The translations under genes and the position numbers were made by a program. From NCBI RefSeq assembly GCF_000383955.1, contig NZ_KB913013.1, positions 663,694 through 727,693 on the forward strand: 64,000 nt of DNA, given 5' to 3'. The DNA is from Rudanella lutea DSM 19387. Lineage in GTDB: Bacteria; Bacteroidota; Bacteroidia; Cytophagales; Spirosomataceae. Positions 34,578-45,979 of this stretch are shown here, piece after piece; positions within the stretch are counted from its first letter, which is position 1; each line of letters starts with the position of its first letter. Under the pieces are notes generated by a model. The model was not told where the DNA came from. It saw only the letters and a program-made list of their open reading frames with translations, and did no database searches.

Positions 34578-36749
34578 GTGAATCGTTTACTGCTACTGGT
34601 GTGCCTGAGCTGGCTGTCGTTGTCGGCTTGGGGTCAAAAAAAGAACGACGCCTTCCAGTACCATATTTCCCGGGCCACTTCGCCGATTCGGATCGACGGG
34701 GCCGCCGACGAAGCCGCCTGGCAGAGTGCACAGCTTGCTACTGACTTTTACATGGTGCTTCCGATGGACACCAGCCGGGCTCGCATCCGCACTGAGGTTC
34801 GGATGGCCTACGACGACAACAACCTGTACATGGTGGCTATTTGCTACCATCCCGAAAATCAGCCCTACGTGGTCGAATCGCTCCGGCGCGACTGGAATTT
34901 TGGGAAAAACGATAACTTTCTTCTCTTTCTTGACACGTTCGACGATCAGACCAACGGGTTCAGTTTTGGGGCCAACGCCGTGGGCGCACAGTGGGACGGT
35001 TTGATGTTTGAAGGGGCCAAAATAAACACCAGCTGGGACAACAAGTGGTACTCGGTGGTACGCAACTACCCCGACCGATACGTGTTCGAAGCCGCCATTC
35101 CGTTCAAAACCATCCGGTACAAAAAAGGGGTTACCCGCTGGGGGGTCAACTTTAGCCGCCAGGACCTGACGAGCACCGAAAAATCGTCGTGGACGCCCAT
35201 TCCCCGGCAGTTTCCAACGGCCTCGCTCGCGTACACAGGCACACTCGTGTGGGATCAGGCGCCCCCACAGGCAGGCCCAAATATTTCGGTGATTCCCTAC
35301 GTATTGGCCTCTACCGCCCGCGATTTTTCCCGGCCCGACCGACCGGCCCCAGAAGCTACCGTGGGGGGCGACGCCAAAGTGGCTCTGACCTCGTCGCTCA
35401 ATCTGGACCTGACCGTCAACCCCGACTTTTCGCAGGTTGAGGTCGACCGGCAGGTGACTAACCTCGACCGATTCGAGCTGTTTTTCCCCGAACGGCGACA
35501 GTTTTTCCTTGAAAACGGTGACCTCTTTGCCAACTTCGGCTATAATAATATCCGGCCATTTTTCAGCCGTCGGATCGGGCTGGGCGTACCTATCCGGTAC
35601 GGTGCCCGCCTGAGTGGCAAGCTGAATAAAGACTGGCGGATTGGCGTCATGCACATGCAGACAGGTGAGGTAGAGGACGTGAACCTGCCCCGGCAGAACT
35701 TCACGGTAGCCGCTCTGCAACGGCGTGTAGCCGCCCGCTCCAACGTGGGGCTGCTGATGATCAATAAGCAGTCGATGAATTACGAGCCCCGCGAAAATTT
35801 TCCGACGTATTCGCAGTACAACCGCAACTTGGGTCTGGAGTACAACTTGGCGTCGGCCAACAACCTCTGGACGGGTAAGGCCCTGTACCTGAAATCGTTT
35901 TCGCCCAATAGCCGCCCCGACAACGGGGTGATGGCCGGTAACCTGCAATACAACAACCGCAAGTGGCTGATCAACGGGCAGTACGAGTACGTAGGTACTA
36001 ACTATAACCCCGAAGTGGGGTATGTACCCCGGCGTGGCTACCAGAAGTTCAATGCCCAGATTGGCTATCTGTTTTTCCCGAAAGGAGGCAGTATTCTGAG
36101 TCACGGTCCGCAGCTAAACACGACCGTGTTTATGAACACCAGGCTCGACCGGCAACTCGACAATGAACACTATATTCTGTACGGACTGCAATTCCGTAAC
36201 AAAAGTACTTTTGCGGGTTGGGTTGCTTCCAATTTTGTGCGGCTGCTGGCCGACCTCGACCCCACCAATAGCGGGAAAGCCAGGTTAGGTACTGGTACGC
36301 TGCATTACTGGCGCGCCTGGGGCACCGAGTTTGTATCGCGGCCGCAAAGTATGTTTACCTACGGTTTCTCAACCCGGTACGGCGGCTTTTACGACGGCGG
36401 CACCCGCCTGAACATCACCACCGATATGGCCTATCGGATTCAGCCCTACGCCAGCCTCGCCCTCACCTCCAGCTACAACCGCATTGATCTACCCAACCTC
36501 TCGGGCCTGACGACCTTCTGGCTGGTAGGCCCCCGGCTCGATCTGACCATGACCAATTCGCTCTTTGTCACGGCGTTTATGCAGTACAACGAGCAGGCAA
36601 AAAACGTGAATCTGAATACCCGTTTACAATGGCGTTACAAGCCCGCGTCTGACTTATTCATTGTGTACACAGACAACTACCTACCCGAAAATTTCCGGGT
36701 CAAAAGTCGGGCACTCGTGTTTAAGTTGACGTACTGGTGGAATGTATAA
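34578..36749 (+). CDS. Exported DUF5916 protein with CBM9-like N-domain, GTG start
   Basis: A 723-aa protein. The GTG at 34578 gives a clean signal peptide (MNRLLLLVCLSWLSLSAWG, residues 1-19); a longer frame to 34410 has no signal sense and starts upstream of the promoter. Residues about 35-200 form a CBM9/DOMON-like sandwich (SPIRIDGAADEAAWQSAQ, EVRMAYDDNNLYMVAICY). The remainder is DUF5916, with RFELFFPERRQFFLENGDLF and FFSRRIGLG followed by amphipathic beta strands to the last FKLTYWW, probably an outer-membrane barrel. Role unknown; these proteins often accompany exported peptidases or transport systems. Confidence 0.85.
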   Translation: MNRLLLLVCLSWLSLSAWGQKKNDAFQYHISRATSPIRIDGAADEAAWQSAQLATDFYMVLPMDTSRARIRTEVRMAYDDNNLYMVAICYHPENQPYVVESLRRDWNFGKNDNFLLFLDTFDDQTNGFSFGANAVGAQWDGLMFEGAKINTSWDNKWYSVVRNYPDRYVFEAAIPFKTIRYKKGVTRWGVNFSRQDLTSTEKSSWTPIPRQFPTASLAYTGTLVWDQAPPQAGPNISVIPYVLASTARDFSRPDRPAPEATVGGDAKVALTSSLNLDLTVNPDFSQVEVDRQVTNLDRFELFFPERRQFFLENGDLFANFGYNNIRPFFSRRIGLGVPIRYGARLSGKLNKDWRIGVMHMQTGEVEDVNLPRQNFTVAALQRRVAARSNVGLLMINKQSMNYEPRENFPTYSQYNRNLGLEYNLASANNLWTGKALYLKSFSPNSRPDNGVMAGNLQYNNRKWLINGQYEYVGTNYNPEVGYVPRRGYQKFNAQIGYLFFPKGGSILSHGPQLNTTVFMNTRLDRQLDNEHYILYGLQFRNKSTFAGWVASNFVRLLADLDPTNSGKARLGTGTLHYWRAWGTEFVSRPQSMFTYGFSTRYGGFYDGGTRLNITTDMAYRIQPYASLALTSSYNRIDLPNLSGLTTFWLVGPRLDLTMTNSLFVTAFMQYNEQAKNVNLNTRLQWRYKPASDLFIVYTDNYLPENFRVKSRALVFKLTYWWNV

Positions 36750-36764
36750 AGGGGAAGTATCCTC

Positions 36765-36820
36765 CAAAACCGCAACGCCCCCGGCAGACCAAATTGGTTA
36801 CCGGGGGCGTTGTGGTTTTG
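36765..36820. terminator. Terminator between convergent DUF5916 and heme-dehydrogenase genes
   Basis: A 20-bp stem (36765-36784 with 36801-36820, one G:T pair) closes a 16-base loop that contains its own ACCAAATTGGT palindrome. The right foot has TTTT. Confidence 0.8.
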
Positions 36821-36840
36821 AAAGCAGATAAGTACCGAGT

Positions 36841-36925
36841 TAGAATACAATGAGCAATGAACAATTAATAGTTTGACAGTCAAATTAGTAACTTACTCCC
36901 TATTTTGCATTGTACATTATACGTC
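36841..36925. repeat. CAATG-family degenerate repeat
   Basis: Short units such as ACAATGAGCAATGAACAAT on the left, and GCATTGTACATTATACG on the right in opposite sense, in the convergent spacer. Related to 10231-10326 and 54657-54795, here more decayed. Confidence 0.55.
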
Positions 36926-36942
36926 CATTGGACATTCACTCA

Positions 36943-39900
36943 TCACCGACCCATCACCAATCGGGTTTGAGCGGGTACTTTGTCGGCTTCGCCGAGCTGC
37001 ACATTGAACGTTCCCTCTTTTTGCAGATTCCGGTCAATAGCCAGGGTCACGGTATGCATACCCGCGGGTAGTTCGAGCAGGGCACCCCGGTCGGTCAGTT
37101 TAAGGGGGCGGTTGCCCACCCAGGCGGTCAGGCCATTTGTGGTGCTCAGATCCAGATTCACGTTGCCTTTAGTCAGCACCTCCAGCTCGAACCGCAGCAC
37201 ACTGTGCCGACGGCCGCCAGCCTGTTCGACGATGGGCAGTTCGGCTAGGGGAACCGAGCCCGCAACGGTACTGTACAACGGTTGAGAAGTCACTTTGCCA
37301 ATGTCACGCACCAGGTAACCCAGCCCTTCATCGCGGAGTTTACGGCTCAACTCAGGCGTTGGAACCACGGTACTCCACCGGCGCACAAACCGGGCAGTTG
37401 GCACACGAAACTGCCCCGATTCGCCCATTTTGGTCAGGAAACTAACCAGATTTATAAACTCGGCTTTGTCCAAAGTAGCGGTCAGCCCGGCGGGCATGAG
37501 TGAGCCCGGCACCTTCTCAATCACGTTGATCTGGCTTTTCGGCACCGATACTTCGGCCCCCGTCACGTCGCGCAGGACAACGTCGGATGTACCGTTGCTG
37601 ACCAGATACCCCATCAGTTCGGAGCCGTCTTTTTTGGCTACCCGCTGCAATTCGTAGCCTTCTTTAATCGACTGGCTGGGGTACAGAATTGATCGAATAA
37701 TGGTCTCAGCGGGCGAGCTGGTTCCGAGGCTACTCAGGTCGGGGCCAATCCGGCCACCCGCCCCGCCAATAGCATGGCACGACTGACAGGCCAGGCCCGT
37801 ACGCCGGTACACGATCTCGCCCTTGACCGGGTCGGCCGTTTCTTTTACGAGCTTCGCCATGGCCGCAATGTCTGATGCGCTGAGTTCCTGCGGCATTTTC
37901 TCAGCGGGCAACACCCCTCCCGATGCTTCGATGGCTTTGATGAGTTGCGTCACGGTTTCATCACCGCGCCGGTTCCAGGGCACATGACGCTGCATAGTCT
38001 GGCGGCCCGCCGTGGCTAAGCCTTCCGGAATTTTGCGGGCCGTCAGCTCTTCGGCCAAAGCACGAGCCCCCTGCTTGTGCACCAGAAAAGCCCGGAACAA
38101 ATCGGTCACGTCGGTATCGGCCGGCAGCGTACGCAGCAGATTCCCCGCTATGGGGGCTGCCTCCGTTGGGTTGGCAACGGCCAATTGAGCCACGGACGCC
38201 AACCGTAGGTCGACCGGGTTTTTAGCGCCAGCCATCTCGGTCAGGGCTTTGCGGGCCGCATCGCTGTTCATGGCGGCCAGCGAAGTCAGGGCGGCTTTGC
38301 GCAGCGTTTTATCGTCTTTACGAGCCAGAGCTGTGAGGGTAGCGGTTTGGTCTTCGAGCTTCCACAAGCCCAGCAGACGCACGGCACTGGCAGCCACAGC
38401 TTCGTCATCGCTCGTTATCAACCCCGTCAGCCGACTCAGGTTACCCGATGGTTTTTCGCCCCGACGGGCGGCTTCCTCCAGCGCACCCAACTGTGAGGCA
38501 ACCGCCTTTGGGTCAGATGCTTGGAGCAAAGCTTTATCGAACACCACCGACAGGTCAGCGGGTTTACCAAATTTCGCCAGGGAGGCCAGTACATCTTTCT
38601 GATACTCGGCAGGCACCTGATTTTGCCCGTACAACCGGGCCAGTTGCGCCACGGCTTCGGGGCTACTCACCGATTTGAGGGCGAACACCGTTTTCTGGGG
38701 TGATCCGAAAAAGTCGGCCTCGGTTTTGAGACGGGGTGCCCAGTACGACTCACCCTCGCGAACGGTTTGCCAGAGGGCAAAATCCAGAAACTCGTCCATC
38801 GGTTTATCCAGAGCCGCCAGGGCCGTCCGCACGGCTTCGGGTGTTTTCACCTGCCGCAGGCCAATCACCGCTTCCAGCCGAACCTGTGGGTGCGGATCGG
38901 CCACGGCCTTGGTGAGCAGGGCGGGCACATTGGCAACCTTGCCCGGCCACACCTGCAAGGCACGCAGGGCCGCAGCCCGCGCCCGGTGGTTTTGCGCGTT
39001 CAGGAGCCGCAACAGTAGCGGTTCATTGGCCACTTCGAGCGTTTGGTACGTCCAGAGCGCTTCGAGCAGGTGATGCTCATAGTCGAGGTGGTTTTTGTCC
39101 AGCCCATCCACCCACTGCCGCAAGGCCGGAATCACCTGTGCAGCCCCGCGGGCTTTGAGCACCTGTTTGGCCTGAAGGCGGGTCCAGTCTTCGGGTAGTT
39201 TGAGCATGTCGAGCAACTCACTCACCGACGCTTTGCTCAGCGGTGGCTTTTTGACCAGGGGTCGGTTTTTAGCCACAATGCGCCAGATGCGACCATGCTC
39301 CTGGTCGCGCCGGGGATCGTGAAAATCGACCTCGCCGTGCTGAATAATAGGGTTGTACCAGTCGGCCACGTAAATGGCGCCATCAGGGCCTACCGAAATA
39401 TCCACGGGCCGGAACGCGACGTTATCGGTCCAAAGCAAATCGTCGAGCTGTCGCGACGCATAGCCGCTCCCCTGTTCTTCGAGCTTAAACCGGTTGATTC
39501 GGTTGGCCCGGAAATCGTTGGTAATGAGCGTACCCTGCCACGAATCAGGCATGTGTCGCCCCGACACCACTTCGAGCCCCGAATGCTTCGGCTGCCCCGG
39601 ATTCAGACCGCGCAAAATACGGGCCGCACCGGGTGCTGTAACAAACGTAGCCCCCGGAAAAGCGTAGTTGATGCCTTCGCCCCCGGCCCCGTCGGTCAGA
39701 AATGACTGTCCCCACTTGTCAAATTGCAGGCCCCAGGGGTTCACAAGCCCTTTGGCGTACACGTCGAGCTCCCGCTTTTTAGGGTTCATCTGCCAAACGC
39801 CACCGCCTTCGAGCCGCTTGATCCCCGAGGGTGTTTCGACGTGGCTATAGATGTAAATTGACTGATTGAAATACAGCAGACCTTCGGGACCCCAGCGGAA

Positions 39901-40422
39901 CGTGTGAATAAGGTGGTGCGTGTCGGCGGTACCAAAACCATTCACAATCCGGCGTCTTTGGTCGGCCTTACCATCGCCATCCGTATCGGCAAAGTGTAGA
40001 ATCTCGGTGGAGTTGGCTACGTACACGCCCCCATCGCCGGGCAGAATTCCGGTGGGTGTCAGCAGGCCTTCGGCAAAAATGGTCGACTTATCGGCCTTTC
40101 CGTCGCCGTCGGTGTCTTCGAGCACAAAGATTTTATCGTTGGCCTCTTCACCGGTTTTAAGGTGCGGATAGGCCGTGCTGCTCACCACCCACAACCGCCC
40201 GTCGGCGTCCCAGTTCATCTGAATGGGCTTGGCCACGAGTGGGTCGGCGGCAAAGAGCGTAACCTCGAAGCCATCGGCAATCTTAAACGATTCAAGTTCG
40301 CGCTTAATGTCGGGTTTCGGAATATCGGTCAGATTCTCCTGATGAACGGTGGCGGTAAGAATCAGAAAAACCGGGACGCTCAACAGGGTTGAGAGGGGCC
40401 TGGGAAACCAGCTTGTTTTCAT
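36943..40422 (-). CDS. PVC-type heme-containing dehydrogenase with HEAT repeats
   Basis: A 1159-aa exported protein. I use the ATG at 40422; a GTG sits just upstream. After the signal (hydrophobic 10-27) comes a beta-propeller (about 40-385) of the sugar-dehydrogenase-like TIGR02604 type with DxDGDG loops (EDTDGDGKADKS, ADTDGDGKADQR). Residues about 395-810 are HEAT-like helices. A cytochrome c domain follows with heme motif CQSCH (Cys879, Cys882, His883) and the later ligand region. The last 130 residues form a small beta domain with Ala/Gly-rich strands. Such proteins are presumed periplasmic electron-transfer dehydrogenases for sugars or aldoses. The SGNH hydrolase gene lies 10 bases upstream. 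Confidence 0.88.
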   Translation of the reverse strand: MKTSWFPRPLSTLLSVPVFLILTATVHQENLTDIPKPDIKRELESFKIADGFEVTLFAADPLVAKPIQMNWDADGRLWVVSSTAYPHLKTGEEANDKIFVLEDTDGDGKADKSTIFAEGLLTPTGILPGDGGVYVANSTEILHFADTDGDGKADQRRRIVNGFGTADTHHLIHTFRWGPEGLLYFNQSIYIYSHVETPSGIKRLEGGGVWQMNPKKRELDVYAKGLVNPWGLQFDKWGQSFLTDGAGGEGINYAFPGATFVTAPGAARILRGLNPGQPKHSGLEVVSGRHMPDSWQGTLITNDFRANRINRFKLEEQGSGYASRQLDDLLWTDNVAFRPVDISVGPDGAIYVADWYNPIIQHGEVDFHDPRRDQEHGRIWRIVAKNRPLVKKPPLSKASVSELLDMLKLPEDWTRLQAKQVLKARGAAQVIPALRQWVDGLDKNHLDYEHHLLEALWTYQTLEVANEPLLLRLLNAQNHRARAAALRALQVWPGKVANVPALLTKAVADPHPQVRLEAVIGLRQVKTPEAVRTALAALDKPMDEFLDFALWQTVREGESYWAPRLKTEADFFGSPQKTVFALKSVSSPEAVAQLARLYGQNQVPAEYQKDVLASLAKFGKPADLSVVFDKALLQASDPKAVASQLGALEEAARRGEKPSGNLSRLTGLITSDDEAVAASAVRLLGLWKLEDQTATLTALARKDDKTLRKAALTSLAAMNSDAARKALTEMAGAKNPVDLRLASVAQLAVANPTEAAPIAGNLLRTLPADTDVTDLFRAFLVHKQGARALAEELTARKIPEGLATAGRQTMQRHVPWNRRGDETVTQLIKAIEASGGVLPAEKMPQELSASDIAAMAKLVKETADPVKGEIVYRRTGLACQSCHAIGGAGGRIGPDLSSLGTSSPAETIIRSILYPSQSIKEGYELQRVAKKDGSELMGYLVSNGTSDVVLRDVTGAEVSVPKSQINVIEKVPGSLMPAGLTATLDKAEFINLVSFLTKMGESGQFRVPTARFVRRWSTVVPTPELSRKLRDEGLGYLVRDIGKVTSQPLYSTVAGSVPLAELPIVEQAGGRRHSVLRFELEVLTKGNVNLDLSTTNGLTAWVGNRPLKLTDRGALLELPAGMHTVTLAIDRNLQKEGTFNVQLGEADKVPAQTRLVMGR

Positions 40423-40432
40423 CACGTTCGGT

Positions 40433-41665
40433 TTACTTCAAAAGGGTAAGTTGATAAACTCTTGGTTTGGGGGTGCGGGTGAGGGCAATCTGACTTTCGA
40501 GCCACTTAATGATAAAATTCTGCTCTTCAAGCCCTTTCACGTGTCGGCCCTGCTCATACGAGCGAAAGCCGAGAATATACGTTGTGTTGAGCGGCCGGTA
40601 CTGGAAATAAAACAGCTCGTTCTTTTTGTTGATCAGGTGACGCAGGTCGCGGGCTTGCTCGACCCCACTCCCCTGTCGGATTTCGACGCCCTCGGCCCAC
40701 TCTTTTGCCGATGCCGTTACGACCTCGGCATTGTCGATTCGGAGTGTGTAATAGCCTTTTTTGAGGCCAGTCACTGCAAGCACATTCCCTTTTTCGGGAA
40801 TTACCCCGGCATCGGCAGGCTTGGGCAGTGGCAGCCAACGCTCATCTACCGTAAACCCAATCCGCTCGGCTTTGGGGTCAGCAGTTGCCGCCCGCACCGG
40901 CCCCGATGCATCGACCGAGGTCTTACCGACTGCCACCTGAATAGCTCCATGTCGTGCGGGGAGGCCCAGCCGTTCTTCCAGCAGGGTTGCCAGCCGGTAA
41001 TAGCCCGCTTCGTTCAGGTGTATGCCGTTTTCGGTGATTGTCCGTTTGTCGGGGATAGCCGCCAGCGGGCCGAACAGATCAATATACCGTTTGCCCCGGT
41101 CGGTGGCTGTTTTGGCAATCGCTCCGGCGTAGCGTTGCAGCATGGCGTTGTACTCGGTGCGGTTGGGAATGGAGTCGGACAACACCGGAATGGTAGACAG
41201 CAGAACAGCCTGCGCCCCCAGTTCGTCCACCTTGTCGACCAGTTTGTTCAGGCCCTCCACAAAACGGGGTAAACCGGCTTCGCCCTCCTGCGCTTCGATA
41301 TTGCCGTAGCCAATAAACACGACGGTCGGTTGCGCTTTGGTCAGGTGCTCCATGAGCAGTTCGTAAGCCGTGGGCGGGTTGGTAATGGTGCTACGGGCTA
41401 CACCGTACACGTTGTCGCCGGTCCAGCCAATGTTCCGAAACGTAACCTCTTTGTCGGGCCAGCGGGTGGTAAGAGCCAGTTCCAGATACCCGAATTGAAC
41501 GTCGTTTTCGAAGAGCGAATTGCCCACAAATACCACCCGGTCGCCTTTTTTGAGGGTAAACGGAGCCGCTGACGGCGAATTTATCTGGGCAGAACCGGGG
41601 GAGGAACAAAGAGCAATGAATAGAAAACAACAAATCAGGGAAGCCCCTGCCTTTAACCTTCTCAT
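40433..41665 (-). CDS. SGNH/GDSL-family exported hydrolase
   Basis: A 410-aa protein. I choose the ATG at 41665 (MRRLKAGASLICCFLF), which yields a signal peptide ending SSPGSA; a longer frame to 41707 is unlikely. The SGNH residues are in order: Ser50 in FVGNSLFEND, Gly80 in RNIGWTGDN, Asn122 in GYGNIEA and His216 in GIHLNEAGY. These suggest esterase or deacetylase activity in the periplasm. It is a partner of the PVC-type heme dehydrogenase that starts 10 bases downstream; the same pair occurs together in planctomycetes and Cytophagales, to my knowledge. Possible role: removing acyl groups from a saccharide before oxidation. Confidence 0.86.
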   Translation of the reverse strand: MRRLKAGASLICCFLFIALCSSPGSAQINSPSAAPFTLKKGDRVVFVGNSLFENDVQFGYLELALTTRWPDKEVTFRNIGWTGDNVYGVARSTITNPPTAYELLMEHLTKAQPTVVFIGYGNIEAQEGEAGLPRFVEGLNKLVDKVDELGAQAVLLSTIPVLSDSIPNRTEYNAMLQRYAGAIAKTATDRGKRYIDLFGPLAAIPDKRTITENGIHLNEAGYYRLATLLEERLGLPARHGAIQVAVGKTSVDASGPVRAATADPKAERIGFTVDERWLPLPKPADAGVIPEKGNVLAVTGLKKGYYTLRIDNAEVVTASAKEWAEGVEIRQGSGVEQARDLRHLINKKNELFYFQYRPLNTTYILGFRSYEQGRHVKGLEEQNFIIKWLESQIALTRTPKPRVYQLTLLK

Positions 41666-41823
41666 ACAATACATTATAAAGGGAGTAGTCGGTTGATCGA
41701 CGTACATGTGGTGATCTTGTGTAAAAAGTTAGGAACGCCCGCAACTACTTGTTTTGCTTACCTCATCCTTCCTAAGCCTGCCCACCAACAACTTGTCAGC
41801 GAACACCCGAGAGCGCATTTTGT

Positions 41824-41888
41824 CAAAAAAAGCCCCCAGCCGGGACGTAACAGAAACCACTTGGGTTGTTACGCCCCGCTGGGGGCTT
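41824..41888 (-). terminator. Terminator of dapA
   Basis: AAGCCCCCAGC (41830-41840) pairs with GCTGGGGGCTT (41878-41888), with imperfect pairing inside. On the minus strand a T-run follows (complement of 41824-41831). Confidence 0.78.
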
Positions 41889-41909
41889 AAAATGAATCTT
41901 GTATGGTGT

Positions 41910-42806
41910 TTACGCAACCAGCTCAAGCAGGTGATCCTGCTGGAGCACGGCCCGCTGCCGCTCGCTCAGGCCTTCCGACGCTTTCATCAGCGGCAACCGA
42001 ACGTGCCCTTCGATGAGGCCCATAATTTCGAGGATGTTTTTCACCCCGACCGGGTTGCCTTCTTCGTACAACAGAGGGTCGATACGCAGGAAATGACTCA
42101 GTTCTTTCGAAGCAAACGCGAAATCACCCTGCAAAGCCGCATCGATCAGCGCGCTGAACCGAGCCGGTAGGGCGTTGGCAATAACCGACATCACGCCCAC
42201 ACCACCGATGCTGATAATGGGCACAGCCTGCACATCATCGCCCGAGATGAGGAGGAAATCGTCCGGTTTGTCGCGGGCAATTTCCATGCACTGCTCAATA
42301 ATGCACGAGGCCTCTTTCACCCCGATGATATTGGGATGCTGAGCCAGCGTACATACCGTTTCGGCGGTCATGTTGATGCCTGTCCGGGGCGGAATGTTGT
42401 ACAGAATGACGGGCACCGGCGAAGCATCGGCCACACGGGTAAAGTGTTCGATCACTCCCCGCTGACCCGGTTTATTATAGTATGGACAAACCGACAGGAT
42501 GGCGTCAACGCCTTCGAAGTCAGTTTCCTTAAGCGTATTCACAACGTCGGGCGTCACATTTCCTCCCACCCCGTACACAATGGGCAGCTGTTTCGGATTA
42601 TTCTCCTTCAGGTACTGCAACAACTGTTTCTTTTCCGCTTTCGTCACCGTCGGCGACTCGCCGGTTGTGCCTTGCAGCACGATGTAGCGCACCCCTCCGT
42701 CTGAGACGTGCTGAATCAGACGGCCGAAGCCGTCAAAATCAATAGAATGGTCGGCGTGAAATGGCGTGACGATAGCCACTCCGACACCGTGAAAGCGATT
42801 GTTCAT
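41910..42806 (-). CDS. dapA: 4-Hydroxy-tetrahydrodipicolinate synthase
   Basis: A 298-aa TIM-barrel enzyme that condenses pyruvate and aspartate semialdehyde in lysine and meso-diaminopimelate synthesis. I use the ATG at 42806 instead of a TTG at 42809. Motifs: GTTGESPTVTKAEK near residue 48, YNIPPRTGINM with the catalytic Tyr, and GVKEASC with the Schiff-base Lys. Length fits. It lies alone on the minus strand before ligA, with 79 bases between them. The product also feeds peptidoglycan. Confidence 0.96.
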   Translation of the reverse strand: MNNRFHGVGVAIVTPFHADHSIDFDGFGRLIQHVSDGGVRYIVLQGTTGESPTVTKAEKKQLLQYLKENNPKQLPIVYGVGGNVTPDVVNTLKETDFEGVDAILSVCPYYNKPGQRGVIEHFTRVADASPVPVILYNIPPRTGINMTAETVCTLAQHPNIIGVKEASCIIEQCMEIARDKPDDFLLISGDDVQAVPIISIGGVGVMSVIANALPARFSALIDAALQGDFAFASKELSHFLRIDPLLYEEGNPVGVKNILEIMGLIEGHVRLPLMKASEGLSERQRAVLQQDHLLELVA

Positions 42807-42884
42807 CAATCAGATTTAGTTGTGCAAAGGTGGCTCCGACCTGAACCGGGCCACCCCAGCCGTATTATCACAAAGTTACGTCAA

Positions 42885-45014
<2,130 letters not shown>

Positions 45015-45068
45015 CTAGTGCGTTGTATTGGGTAGGCCGGTACCCAACCTGTGGGGCACCTCCGACAA

Positions 45069-45076
45069 CAAAGCTA
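45069..45076 (-). promoter_or_regulatory. Candidate ligA promoter, -7 element
   Basis: Read on the minus strand TAGCTTTG matches TANNTTTG exactly. It would place the start of transcription about 50 bases before the ligA ATG. No clear TTTG is seen at -33. Confidence 0.3.
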
Positions 45077-45255
45077 CTACCCAACGGCCAACCTTCCATA
45101 CCTCCTGCCCCAGTTCAGATGCCCAATATCCGGCGGTCCACCTCAGGGGTTTCGGCAAAAAAAGTTAGTTTTACGGACAAAAAACCACTTAGTAACCGCT
45201 AAGCGCGTTTCTGGGGGTAACAGACTTCTTTTTCGCCGTTGCCCCGTTATGAGCT

Positions 45256-45939
45256 ATGAACCAACCGATTATTGCCCCGTCGATTCTGGCGGCCGATTTT
45301 GCCAATCTGCAACGTGATGTGGAAATGATTAACCACAGCGACGCCGACTGGTTCCATATCGATATCATGGATGGCGAGTTTGTGCCTAACATTTCGTTTG
45401 GCTTTCCGGTGCTGGAAGCCATCCAGAAACACGCCCAAAAACCCCTCGACGTGCACCTCATGATTGTACAGCCCGACCGCTATCTGGAGCAGTTTGCCAA
45501 AGCGGGAGCCGCAACCATCACGGTTCATTACGAAGCCTGTACGCACCTGCACCGCACGCTTACGCGTATCCGCGAGCTGGGTTGCAAGGCGGGGGTTGCC
45601 CTGAATCTGCAAACCCCCGTGACGGCCATCGAAGATGTGCTCGACTCCATTGATCAGGTGCTGGTGATGACGATCAACCCCGGCTTTGGCGGTCAGAAAC
45701 TGGTCCCAGCCTCAATTCAGAAAGTGCGCAAGATGCGCCGGTTGCTGACCGAACACCAAAGCCCAGCCCTGATTGAAGTAGACGGGGGCGTTGATTTGAA
45801 TACCATCACAGCCCTCGCCGAAGCGGGTGCCGATGTTTTTGTAGCGGGCACCTCGGTCTTCAAAGCCGACGATCCGGCTGAGGCTATCCGGGCCTTAAAA
45901 GAACGGCCCTTTACGCAGCAGCCCTCACCGATGGCTTAA
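45256..45939 (+). CDS. rpe: Ribulose-phosphate 3-epimerase
   Basis: A 227-aa TIM-barrel enzyme interconverting ribulose 5-phosphate and xylulose 5-phosphate. Signatures: APSILAADFANL, WFHIDIMDGEFVPN with the catalytic Asp and metal-binding residues, VHLMIVQPDRY, and VMTINPGFGGQ. Complete, usual length. It is divergent from ligA and followed by the GH13 lipoprotein gene 40 bases later. Confidence 0.97.
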   Translation: MNQPIIAPSILAADFANLQRDVEMINHSDADWFHIDIMDGEFVPNISFGFPVLEAIQKHAQKPLDVHLMIVQPDRYLEQFAKAGAATITVHYEACTHLHRTLTRIRELGCKAGVALNLQTPVTAIEDVLDSIDQVLVMTINPGFGGQKLVPASIQKVRKMRRLLTEHQSPALIEVDGGVDLNTITALAEAGADVFVAGTSVFKADDPAEAIRALKERPFTQQPSPMA

Positions 45940-45979
45940 TATTTGTTCTCACTTACGAACGATCTTGCGACTAACCTAT

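Noticed and set aside
34593-36104. 503-codon open frame on the minus strand inside the DUF5916 gene
   Set aside because: It lies wholly antisense to a gene with clear signal peptide and domains; such frames arise from the GC-rich third positions of the real gene.
36943-40422. DxDGDG motifs suggesting dockerin or EF-hand domains in the heme dehydrogenase
   Set aside because: They sit in propeller loops at regular spacing and are typical of this dehydrogenase family.
41600-41640. CAATG-like repeat text inside the SGNH hydrolase signal peptide
   Set aside because: It is within coding sequence and only one short unit matches; chance similarity is likely.
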